The notes below the pieces were generated by a model. That model worked only from the letters and a program-made list of their open reading frames with translations, was not told where the DNA came from and made no database searches. From positions 3,100,001-3,164,000 of the forward strand of contig NC_079973.1 in assembly GCF_029852145.1 (NCBI RefSeq): a DNA stretch of 64,000 nt, read 5' to 3'. Source of the stretch: Microplitis mediator (lineage: Eukaryota > Arthropoda > Insecta > Hymenoptera > Braconidae). Position 1 is the first letter of the stretch. Each line of letters starts with the position of its first letter. A program made the position numbers and the translations under genes. Of the stretch, positions 1-11,000 are shown in pieces.

Positions 1-774
1 GCCATCAGGTGTTCCAGTTCTACCAAATCCTTACGGTGACCCGACGTGCCAACCCGACTACCTGATGCCTATCCAACCTCAAGCTGTTGATATTCTTTTC
101 ATACGTACGAGTTACATGAAAAAATTAATTGAAGACGCGAATGTCACTGAAGATACACTAAAATTACTCCAGTATTGCTGTTGGGAAAACCCACATCTGT
201 CACGGACTGTCCTCAGTGAACTACTCTGGCAAATTGGATTCGCGTATACCCACGAACTGAGACATCACATGGATCTTTTACTGTCGATGTTACTAATGGA
301 AGATTCGTGGCAAACCCATCGTATACATAACGCACTCAAGGGTGTACCGGACGAGAGAGAGGGATTGTTTGAGACAATAATAAAGAGTAAGAACCATTAC
401 CAAAAACGTGCGTACCAGTGTATCAAATGTATGGTACAATTATTCAGCAAATGTCGACCTGCTCATCAGTTGCTGTACCACAGTCCTGAATTGAAGAGAA
501 AGTGGAACCATGCTATCGACTGGCTTCAAGATGAATTAGAAAAGCGACCTTACACTTCCGCCCCACCGTACACTCATGCGTACAACAATTGGTCACCGCC
601 AACGCAATCAAATGAATCAACAAATGGATACTTTTTGGAACGCAGTAACAGTGCTAAGAAAACGTTAGAGCGTGCCTATGAACTTTGTCCAGAAGAAGAA
701 CCTGAAGTTGAAGAAGTCAATGAGGAATATTATAAGCGCGGCAGTAATTCACAATGGGGGCCTGGATCTGAACG
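1..774 (+). CDS. faf: USP9X / fat facets deubiquitinase, penultimate exon (5' end outside window)
   Basis: This is the C-terminal part of a very large ubiquitin-specific protease (USP9X/FAF family), which removes ubiquitin from substrates and acts in endocytosis, polarity and signalling. The frame is open from base 2 with no start, so the exon or gene begins upstream. The peptide contains the family's conserved tail segment: EDSWQTHRIHNALKG, SKNHYQKRAYQCIKCMV, the linker RPYT, NNWSPP.QSNE, and GYFLERS followed by CPEEEPE. The catalytic Cys/His domain is upstream and not in the window. The exon ends at GAACG before a consensus donor GTAAGT (775-780), leaving a 2-nt phase that joins the exon at 1195. 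Identification is from recognised family sequence and is very secure. Confidence 0.95.
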
Positions 775-1194
775 GTAAGTAAATTAATTAGTCCGTCCGT
801 CGCGCCGCCAGGATTTAAATTTTGATTTTTAAAAATTAAAATCACAAACTTATGCGACTAGACAATTGTCATTTTCTTTAAAATTTTTTTACTAAAATAA
901 AAATCGAGTTGGAAATTATCGCTCGAGTTTACTCGCGTCAGCAGAAAATCTTCGCGTTTCTCAAGTTTTCCACCAAAAAAAATTATTTTTTTATTATTTA
1001 AAAAAAATTCCTTCGATACTAAAAAGAACAGTAGTAACTCATAAAATTTCCGGAGACGGAAATTTATTTTCTTTTTAAATAATCGTAATAAAAATTTTGG
1101 CGCTGCGCTCATAGTCGACGGACGAGATGTTAATTAATAAATTGATAGTTACATTAATTGATTATTAAATATAAAAATTAATTTTTTTTTGAAG

Positions 1195-1402
1195 GTATGC
1201 TGGTCAACCGGATGTAACAGTAACTCAACAAATGCAAGAAGAAAGTGAACAACAGCAGCAGCAGCAACAACAACAGCAACAGCAACAACAACAACCACAA
1301 GAAAAACAACCAACACCATCTCCTGTTCATATACCTCACGTGAGTCAAGTACCGAACTCTCAAAACCCAGAGTCACCGCAAAACAATAGTCAGGATCCAT
1401 AA
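1195..1402 (+). CDS. faf: USP9X / fat facets, last coding exon with polyQ tract
   Basis: The acceptor is a T-run followed by GAAG at 1181-1194. The first base completes an Arg codon with the previous exon, and the frame then runs 68 codons to TAA at 1400-1402. Together the two exons give 326 C-terminal residues. Positions 1250-1294 encode 15 consecutive glutamines as mixed CAG/CAA codons, followed by a Pro/Gln/Ser-rich end. The tail of vertebrate USP9X is also low-complexity but less Q-rich, so the polyQ tract is probably lineage-specific. The leucine-rich open frame on the minus strand here is only the antisense of the CAG/CAA repeat. Confidence 0.92.
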
Positions 1403-2060
1403 TGAACGTTGGTGTCAAACAATCGGACTGCACGCGAACACGATAACGTTTTATTAAATAATGAATTTTTCGCGGAAGCCGGTTGATTTAAGTTTGAATT
1501 TGAACTCAATCGACACTACAATTGTACAGCTGGAGAAAAGAAAATTTTTTTTTATTTTTATTTGTTACTGGACGCGCATATTATATTTTTAACGTTATAT
1601 CACGTCAACTGCGTCGTCACCGGTCACTTGTAGTTTTTAACTTAAAAAAAAAAATTAAATAAATAAAAAAAAAAATAAAAAATTATGAAAAGCAAAAAAA
1701 AATGAACTAATTAATAATTTAATAAAAATAATGATAAGAAAGAAGCTGGAGGAAAAAGTGAATAAAATATTACTTAGATGTGACCGGAAAACGATCGAGT
1801 TGTACAAATGTATAGCGAAAAATAGTGATTTATGGTGGGATCCAGTCTCTTATCAATTAGGAAATCGTAAGCGATGGCAATTTTACCGTAATTATTATTC
1901 TATGTAAATTTGAACATAATGTTTATTAATAATACTAATAAATAACAAAAAAAATGAAACGAGTTAATTATAATTAATAATTATTGCATCATGAGACAAA
2001 ACCAGGACATACAGTACATACTCTTTGTACGGTATTATTTTAAAAATAATAAATAATAAA
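1403..2060 (+). other. Probable 3' UTR of the USP9X gene
   Basis: This AT-rich sequence follows the USP9X stop. Candidate poly(A) signals include AATAAA runs near 1650-1680 and AATAAA at 1761-1766. The stretch about 1740-1900 is less AT-rich than its surroundings and carries no open frame, which fits transcribed UTR. The true cleavage site cannot be seen. Confidence 0.5.
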
Positions 2061-2559
2061 TTGAATTTAAAATTTTTCATTATTTCAGTTTCTCATCTTA
2101 CTGATGTAGTAAAGCTGAGCCATTTGATAGACAAAAAATATAATAATAATTATTATGAGTAATAAGTGAGAAAATAATTTTAAAAATAATAACAATTTTG
2201 TACTTAAGCGAACATCATTTATCAGTGACGAATAAAAAATATAAAGAAACAACTAGACGTCAATGACGTTTATGTAATTCTAGAAATTGTAGTGATTAAT
2301 TCTGGCTCTGAAAATTAAATTTTGCATCCCGTTAATTATTATTATTATTTTTATTTTTATTTTTTTTATAACGGAAGTGAATATAACAAAGTCGTGCCTT
2401 TCCTTTTGCACCCGCACCATCGAAACTTTTTATAACAGAAAAAGTCCTTCGTATAAATTTCTGCTCGGTAATTATTACGTTAATTAGTAATTCGTTTTTA
2501 CCGAATTATTAATAAATGGAAATTAAAGTCACTTACAATAAATCTGTGTCAATTTTTTT

Positions 2560-3265
2560 CGTGACATAGACTGATATTAAAAAAAAATTTTTCAAATTTA
2601 ATAACCATTGCGAGTGTAACGTACGTTAATAATTATTGTCGATGGATAAGAATTTATGTATAAATTTCATTCATTTAATGGAGTTACGATTACGATATTT
2701 ATGATACTGGTTAACTGGCATAATTTTAGGAATTTTTACAAACGATAAATTATAAAAAAAAAAAATATTTTGAAAAATTGCACCTGTAGTTTTTTTAATT
2801 TTCTACAGGTGCATTTTTTTGTAATTGATTTGTTGATAAAAAAAATCCAAAATTGTCTGCTAACTTCAGGATCACACGATATTGGAGTTAGCCAACGTCT
2901 AATAATTTTTGAATTTTTTAAAAACGATAAATTACAAAAAAAAAATATTTAAAAAAATTGCACTTGTAGATTTTTAAATTTTCTACACGTGCATTTTTTT
3001 AGTTTCTTTTTTTTTAATTGATTTGTTAATAAAAAAAATCCAAAATTGTCTGCTAACTTCGGGATCACACGATACTGGAGTTAGCCAACGTCTGATAATT
3101 TTTGAATTTTTAAAAACGATAAATTATAAAAAAAAAAATTTTGAAAAATTGCACATGTAGTTTTTGAAATTTTCTACATGTGCATTTTTTTAGTTTTTTT
3201 TTTTTTTTTAATTTATTCGTTGAAAAAAAAAATCCAAAAATTTTTAATTGCCAGCTTCAGGATCT
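2560..3265. repeat. Array of about three palindromic repeat units (GATC/GCAC family)
   Basis: Units of roughly 180-200 bp are repeated head to tail. Each alternates two inverted modules: a GCACNTGTAG ... CTACANGTGC hairpin (for example near 2780-2812, 2960-2992 and 3150-3183) and a GTCTGCTAACTTC ... GTTAGCCAACGTCT pair (for example near 2855-2900 and 3050-3090), separated by A- and T-runs. The same modules recur at 6950-7345, 8260-8765, 11130-11450, 27040-27385, 49025-49930 and 58060-58640. There is no coding capacity. The structure suggests a MITE-derived satellite. Confidence 0.75.
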
Positions 3266-3366
3266 TTATTTAATTATTAATTATTTAAATTAATGTCGTT
3301 GTTTGATGAACAAAAGTTCTAGCCATCGTTTCAGAGCTGCAATTATAATTGCACTTTATATTTATA

Positions 3367-3397
3367 TTATTACTACTACTACTACTACTACTACTAC

Positions 3398-3432
<35 letters not shown>

Positions 3433-3450
3433 ATTAATATTATTATTATT
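3367..3450. repeat. Trinucleotide microsatellite (ACT)n(ATT)n
   Basis: About nine ACT repeats pass directly into ATT repeats and then degrade. The serine/asparagine open frame here is an artefact of the repeat. Confidence 0.9.
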
Positions 3451-4265
3451 ATAATTATAAAATTGGTTGTCATAAATTTATTGCAGCTCTAAATTAATAA
3501 CGTATGTTATATATATTAATATTTAAAAAAAAACTAAAGTCATTCATAAATAAGAATAAAAAAATCGTGTGTAAGAAATTTAAATAATAATAATAAATGA
3601 ATGAGACTAAATCAACGACTATCCCGACCAGGCCAGGAAATACCGCCGTACATCAATCGTAATTTTAAACTTTAACTTAAAATAATAAAATTCATAATTA
3701 ATTTATATAAAAAACAAACAAATATATATATATTTAACTACTGAGTGTAATGTAACTGACAACCGGGAATTTTTAAATTTTTAAATAAATAAAATGTGAG
3801 CAAAAAAAATGCTTGTCAATTGAAAACTCGCGCATTTTTTTGAATTTCATTTATTTAAAATTTATAAACTGTCTCGTCTTACATTGACACTCATAACTTT
3901 GTGTTTAACAGTTCGCCAAAATTATAAATTTAAATACATAATTGTAATGACAATTTTAATAATCTTTTACAAAGTGAGAGAGAGTGAGAAAGAGAGCGAG
4001 AGAGAGTAATAATAAAAATTAATTAATTAATTAATTAATTAATATGTAGAGAGATCAGTTCAAGTTAAAATGGGTACCTAATATTATTCAGACATATATG
4101 TACATATATCTGCTTTTTATATGTGATAAAAATTTATTATATTTCTATTATACATTGAAAGTGCAGCGCTGTTGTAAATCCTGGTTTTTTGTACACTTGA
4201 ACTCGTATACTAAGTTTTATTATTATTATTATTTTTTTTTGTTATTGACAATGATAGTTGATAAA

Positions 4266-4296
<31 letters not shown>

Positions 4297-4671
4297 TAAT
4301 ATTTAATTGTATTCTCACTGAGTGTAAAACGTCTTAAAAGCGTTAAGCGTTAATCGTTAATTATTTTTCAATCAGTATCGAATAGCTGGATTTGAATGAA
4401 AATAAATTTATATTAATAACAGGATTAATAATAAAAGTAATTAATGGCCATTATTATGCGGCATAATGATAGTTTATTGTCTCATACACACGATAATGTT
4501 GAATTTATAAAAAATAAAAAATGGGTTTATTAAACTCATTAATCTATTACTCATTAAAAAAAAAATTAAACGGAACAATGCGTACCCCTCGCTGCTCAAT
4601 TCCATTTATAAGGACTTACATAAATATCTGCATGATTTTATTATTAATTATGTAAATTATTAATTTTATTA

Positions 4672-4787
4672 CACAGAAAAAAAAATATTTTTTGGCGCGG
4701 AAAATATTTTTTTTTAAATTTATGATGCAAAAAATTTCTTGAGGCAAATAAAAATTTTTTGTGACAAGAAATAATTTTTTTCTGTGT
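4672..4787. mobile_element. Short CACAGAAAAA...TTTTTCTGTG inverted-repeat element
   Basis: A roughly 116-bp element bounded by CACAGAAAAAAA and its inverse TTTTTTTCTGTG, with an internal GGCGC / TTGAGGCAA region. The same ends occur at 15529-15664, 57949-58709 and 59502-59855, and in partial form at 18380-18465 and 48961-49025. It looks like a non-autonomous MITE family. Confidence 0.6.
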
Positions 4788-6589
4788 ATGAATTAGATCA
4801 TAAACTCATCATGCAGTCATAGCACGTGTATGAAATTATAAAAAATATTTAAAAAGAAAGAAATTAATTTTTTTTGTTAAATTTAATAATTAACTCCAAT
4901 GTGTTTTTGAAATTTAATTTATCAAAGCAAATGATTTAAAAAATAATGAAAAACTATCGGGATTCTAGTCAGTGAAGAGCGTCAATGTAAAAATAAAATT
5001 TCTCATATTAAAGTCGTCCGTTTAAATAAATAAACTAATTAAGTTGTCAACAATCGCGTTAAAGAGAAATAAATTAATTATTTATCATGTAGATTTATTT
5101 AATAATTATTTTAATTTACAAGAGTTATTAAACTAAATAGATATTTAAATTTAAACAAAATATTGAATGAGAGCTAAGCGATAATGAATGATTTAGAAAA
5201 TGATTTTTACCAAAGCCAATTTAAAACTATAACGATTTCGTTACTTTTACTAACGCTTCGAATAAATTTAAATAAAATAATTATTAATTAATTTTAATAA
5301 TTCATTGCTGTATGCTCTGCTTGACTTAGAATTTTTTAAATTAATCCATAGTTTCTAGATGGGATTTTGTGACGTATAGTTTATTATTATTATTATTATT
5401 AATTATTAATTATTATTATAAAATACATTTTATTGTCGAAGCGAATCCGTATTTGTAGCGGATTAATGACAGATTTAATAAAAAAAAAACAACAGGAAAA
5501 ATAACAAATAAATGAAATAATTAATGAATTAAAATATTTGTAATTATTTATGCTGTGCTTGTAAAAGCAAATTATTTAAATTAAGTTTGAGTGACGACGA
5601 AAATAAAACTAAAAAAAAAACTATAAATAATTATAAGTAATTAATAATAAAGTAAACTGATGATGATGAATAAATAACTAAAAATATGAAAGCGAATTGT
5701 AGGAAATCAATTTGTACATAAATTGCATAACTAAATACTGAATAATAAGATACGCAGCAGTAAATGCTATTATTGTCATTACTAATAAATTAATACAATT
5801 TTATTTAATTATTAATTAATAGTTTTTTTGTTGCCAGGCACTTTGTTATGCAAAATCTTGCCGTCGACAACAACCGGCATGTACTTTTTATTGTACTATA
5901 TTTAATTAATTATTAATTAATTAATAATAATCCTGGAGAACGTCGTTAAATATTTCATTAAAAAATATTGAACTGAACGGTGCTCGTGACTAAAATTATT
6001 GTAATTTTGCCTATCACTCAAATGCTTTATTATTATTATTATTTAAATTAATAATCTATATCTTTAATTAAAATTTAAATTAACTGTTAATTTAATTTAA
6101 CTGTAATAAAAAAAATTATAGAGATTAACGACTGCAGTAGAGAATAAAAATTTAAGTAAATAAAATAGCCAGTATTTATTATTGTAAAAGAATAAAAAGT
6201 AACAAAAAAAAAAAGATAAAATTAATAATAATAAAAAAAAAACTGGCTTTTGCAGTTTGTTATTTTCTATTTTAAATATAAATGATAATGAACAATGAGG
6301 ATTTAAATAAACAATTAAATAAATATCAAGGAGTTAATTATCCGTGTCCTGCATCGACCAATCAGCAACTGAGGGAATGAAAAATGAATTTTTTGATCAT
6401 AGGAAATATATGATGCTTTTATTTATCTATGGAAAATATATCAGATTTGATAATATATATGTGAGCATTTATTTTTATAAATGTTCATATTTATTTAAAT
6501 ATAGAACTAAAAGATGTTAAAAATTTTTCTTTTAAAAAAACTTTTAAAATTTATGTGAATTGGCTGATAGCTGACAGTTTTTTAAATTT

Positions 6590-6790
6590 TTGAATAAATA
6601 AATAAAATGTATGTAGAATAAAAATTTAAAAATCAGTACGCGCGTTTTTTTAAATTTTATTATTTTAATTAATTAATTTATTTATTTTAAATTTATAAAT
6701 TGTCTCATATCTGCTACATTCACAATCTTGTAAAATTTTAGTAGGAAAAAATATGAGTGAATGTAGCAGACATGAGACAAATTTCAAATT
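6590..6790. repeat. Hairpin repeat (TTGTCTCATATCTGCTACATTCAC and inverse)
   Basis: A stem is formed by about 25 bp near 6697-6722 and its inverse near 6753-6780. A related, more degraded unit lies at 3770-3905 and another at about 11250-11400. Non-coding. Confidence 0.55.
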
Positions 6791-6949
6791 AAAAATAAGC
6801 GAATTAAATAATTAAAAATATGAAAATAAAAAAAATGCACATACTCACTTTCAAATTCTATAAATGCGTATTTTTTTAATTTCATTCGATTTTTATTTAA
6901 TTCACTCATTTCAAAATTTTTAAAATCAACAATTGTCAGCTACATTTAC

Positions 6950-7345
6950 ACTCATGGAAAAAATTATGACACTGAAGTTAGCTGACAATAATTTTTTGAT
7001 TTTTAAAAAACGAAAAATTGTAAAAAAAATAATTTCAAAAATGCCACCTATAGCTTTTTTGATTTTCTACATGAGCATATTTTTAGTTAAGTTTTTTTTT
7101 AATTGATTTGTTGCGAAAAAAAAATTCAAAAATTTTCAATTGTCTGCTAACTTCAGGAAAAAAAATTTATGATCCTGAAGTGAGCCGACCATTAAAACTT
7201 TTCGATTTTTTTTCTTAAATCAATTGCAAAAAAATAACTTAAAATATGCACACGCAGAAAATAAAAAAAGCTATGGGTGTAATTTTTTCTTTCTAATTTA
7301 TCGTTTTTAAAAAAGTTCAAAAATTATCAGACGTCGGCTAACTTC
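6950..7345. repeat. Two palindromic units of the GATC/GCAC family
   Basis: Contains the GAAGTTAGC/GCTAACTTC and GCACNNGTAG-like modules described for 2560-3265, in diverged form. Confidence 0.6.
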
Positions 7346-8067
7346 ACTATCATAAAAATTTTAAAAAATTCATATCAAGAATTTTAAATAATTTCTTTCA
7401 ACTCACAAGTTATTTGTCTATAAAAGTAATAAAATTATCAAATGTCTGTTGCTTTTAATATCATATTTAAATTTCTATATGATCATATCTGATAATTTTT
7501 TACCGGACACCTCTTATAAAAATTTGAATAATCAATACAACGATAAGTGGTTTTAATATTCAAATTATCCAGTAAATATTAATCAATAATTATTTATTCT
7601 ATGACTGCGTAATGAGTAAAAATAATCAATTCTTGACCAGAGCATTTATTTCGCTCGAATTTTCTTCTAACTGACAGTTCCTACAAAAATTTTCAATTTA
7701 ATTTAAACAGAAGATCAAAATTTTTTGAACCTACCGCAGGCTCCATTAATTTTTTAAATTTTCAAATTAAAGGTCACTCTAAAAAAAAAAAATAAACGAA
7801 ACCAAACGTTTGTGTATTATTTAAACGAATGTAATAAAACGTAGAATTATCTCTACTTATAATTTAAAGTTCAATTGTATGTAATTGTAATGTCTACTCA
7901 ATACTTGATAGCTTATTATTTAAAAAAAAAAAAACAGAGAATTATCAGCACTTGCTGCGGGTTATCAAACAACAACTGATAGTTTATAATTGCGCTTTAT
8001 GATTTAAATCAGAGCGTAAACTTCTAATTACAGTTATATCTTAAGTCAAATTAATCAATTATTTAAA

Positions 8068-11000
8068 ATGAGTGAATTTGTTTGTATTGACGATTACGAA
8101 AAATCGGCAGTTAATATTTTGGCCCAGTCAGTGAAAGATTATTACACAAGTGGTGCAGGAGATGAATTTACTTTGAAGTGGAATAGAGATGCGTTTAAAA
8201 AGTTTGTTAAATTATTTTTTTTTCCACAAATCAACTACAGAAAAAAAATCTAAAAATATGCACATGTAAAAAATTAAAAAAACTATTAGTGCAAATTTTC
8301 AAAATAATTTTTTTTTTATAGTTCATCATTTTTTTTTAAATCCAAAAATTATTAGACGTCAGCTAATTATGATACTGAAGTTAACCGACGTCTAATAATT
8401 TTTGGATTTTTTTCAAAATGATAAATTATAAAAAAAAAATATTTGAAAAAATTGCACTATAGTTTATTAAATTTTCTATAAGTGCATTTTTGTAGAATTT
8501 TATTTTTTTTTAAATTAAATTGTTGAAACAAAAATTCAAAAATTTTTTAATTGTCTGCTAATTTATGATCTCGAAATTAGCAGATCATTAATAATTTTCG
8601 AATTTTTTTTTCATCAATTCAATTTAAAAAAAAAAATCTAAAAAAACGCACATGTAGAAAATTAACAAAACTACGAGTGCAATTTTTCAAAATATTTTTT
8701 TAAAAATTTATTTATAAACAAATCCAAAAATTATTAGACGACGGCTAATCTCAGTATCATTTAAGTTGCAATTATTATTAATTGCTAATTTATAAATAAA
8801 TGAATTAGGTACAGAATAAGACCACGAGTACTGAGAGATGTTTCAAATTGTGATATAAGTACGTGGATCCTCGGTGATAAAATTTCCATGCCTCTAGGAA
8901 TAGCGCCGACTGCAATGCAACGGATGGCTCACCCAGACGGCGAGTGTGCGAATGCTAAAGGTAAGTAATCAATTAATTAATTAATTAACCAACAAGTTGA
9001 TTGATTAAATACTTTATATCCAAGTATTGATCATACAAAAAATATACTCTTAATAATTAATAATATTGATTAATTAATACAGTTTATCATTTGTGACATT
9101 AATTATTAAATAAAATAATTTGAGCAATTGATAATTATAATAATGATAGTAATTGTTTACTAGATAAAATATAAACCATGGCAAAATTCAAGGCACAACA
9201 TTCAATATATATTTACATTAATTTTAAGAAATTAATAGTAATAATTTAATTGGTACTTTTGTTGAATTTAATTAAATTATTTATGACAAATAATAGCCAA
9301 TGACTAGTCAAAACTGATGATTTGTTGATTCGTTCATTTTTTGATAAAAAAAAAATAATAATAATAAAGTAATTGGAATGTAGTGAAAGTGAATGATAAA
9401 GAAATTATTTTATTTTCGGACCGACGTTGTCCCAGTTATTGAGAGCCATCATGTTGACCTCTTGAATCCTCCACTTCTGGGTAGACGAGGAAGCATCGCA
9501 GGCTGATACAAATACTTTTTTGCTGGCGGGGTCGGTGTCAAGACACCTGTCACCCAGTCCGTGCATCAGCCACTGCTTCTCGACGTTGTAACGCCAGCGC
9601 TGATTGCCCTGTTGTCCATGACAGGGGTACAGAGTAACCGGAGCTCGGGGAACTCCACTAGAAACATCCAAGCAGTCGGTCCTGGTCTTCGGACGTATGT
9701 CTTTTCTCCAGGTCAACCTGAACTCCTGCTCAGCGTTGGCGACCTTCACACCGTCCTTGACGCAGAGATCAACGACGACGGCTTCATTCTTGGCCTTGCG
9801 TTTCGCGTCCAAGCAGAGCTCCAGCACTCCCATGTTTCTTATCTCCCCAAGCGCAAAGTCTTCAGGTTCTATCGGCGGATATGTATCTACTAGATCAAAA
9901 GCAATATTCTCCATAAACCACTTGAATGGTTTACACTTAAGCTTATCCCTCAAAGCTTTTTGTACTGTCAAATCACCAGGGTCGAGGTTCCTCAAATGAG
10001 GACGTCGTTTGTAAATATACTCCGCGTACTCGTCCATCCAAACCTGCGCCACTCGTTTGTAATTTTTTCCCAGGAAGTCACCGCGCCCTGGATTAGGAAA
10101 GGGCGCGAACTTTCTGTAAATATGAGCGACTCTAGAACAAGGCGCGTCAAACATTTGTCCACCGCACTGCCATATTTTGAAAGACAGCTCGTACTGCTCG
10201 CCGCCCCAGATGTCGAGACCCGGGTCGTAGCCACCGAGTTCCCAGAAGAACTGAGCGCTGATGGCAAACAGTCCGCCAGCCATCACCGGGCTCTTGAATG
10301 GCTCCGAGGGATTCGCCAAATTTTCTGGTAGCAGCGGCAGCCTCTTGTAGTAGAGCTCCCAGTCAAATGCACCGCGTGCGCCCTCATCTTGCGCCCGGTA
10401 TTCGAAGGTATCGAATGCAATTACGTCTATAAATGGACACACGCATGTCTTGTAGTCCTTAGTGATGGGTTCTATTAGTGGCGGGAGCCAGTTAACATTA
10501 GCCTCTGTATGTGAGTCGAGAAAAACTAGAATTTTAGCCCTCGCTTTCTTAGCACCGGCTAATCTACCTCGTATCAGACCTGATCTCTGCGGCAGTCTTA
10601 TCACCGTAACCTTTGGAAGATTATTAGCTATGTAATTATCAAGTTTGTCTTTTAGCTCAACTTTTGTACTTGCATCATCAACCAGAATTATTTCCTCAAG
10701 CAATTCTGCTGGTGATCTGTTGATAACACTCCAACATGTACGCAGTAATGTTGTAAAGTGTTCATTGTGGAATGATACTATCACAGATACTGAATGTAAT
10801 TTCTTTAAATATTTTTTCTTTTTACAATCCGGGTGACGTATGTCGGGAACAGAACGATTCAGAGAAATATCGTCGCTCAGCGCAGCATTAAAACCATTTA
10901 CTTTATATAATTTTTCTTCTATTAGCCGTTTTGTTGGTGATAAAATTGCTGGCTTTCCCTGCTCGCCGATCCCCACTCTCTCGGAATCCTCTTTAATTTT

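Larger units (their letters stand above)
3451..8067. other. Intergenic region between USP9X and the hydroxyacid oxidase gene
   Basis: Very AT-rich with no open frame resembling a protein. It contains GA- and TTAA-type microsatellites (about 3976-4042), an ATT run (4268-4295), a CACAG-ended short element (4672-4787), a hairpin family (6590-6790) and a palindromic array (6950-7345), the last three listed separately. The final 150 bp before the start codon at 8068 should hold the oxidase promoter, but I see no clear core motif. Confidence 0.6.

Noticed and set aside
1149..1433. Leucine/valine-rich open frames on the - strand over the USP9X last exon
   Set aside because: They are the antisense of the CAG/CAA repeat and overlap a clear + strand coding exon.
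2560..3265. CRISPR-like array
   Set aside because: The repeated modules are long diverged palindromes in a eukaryotic intergenic region, without uniform short repeats, unique spacers or cas genes.
3285..3473. Asn/Ser-rich 62-codon frame
   Set aside because: A pure trinucleotide microsatellite.
9561..10836. Several + strand open frames over the GALNT coding exon
   Set aside because: They are shadows of a strongly conserved - strand protein and contain no recognisable domain.
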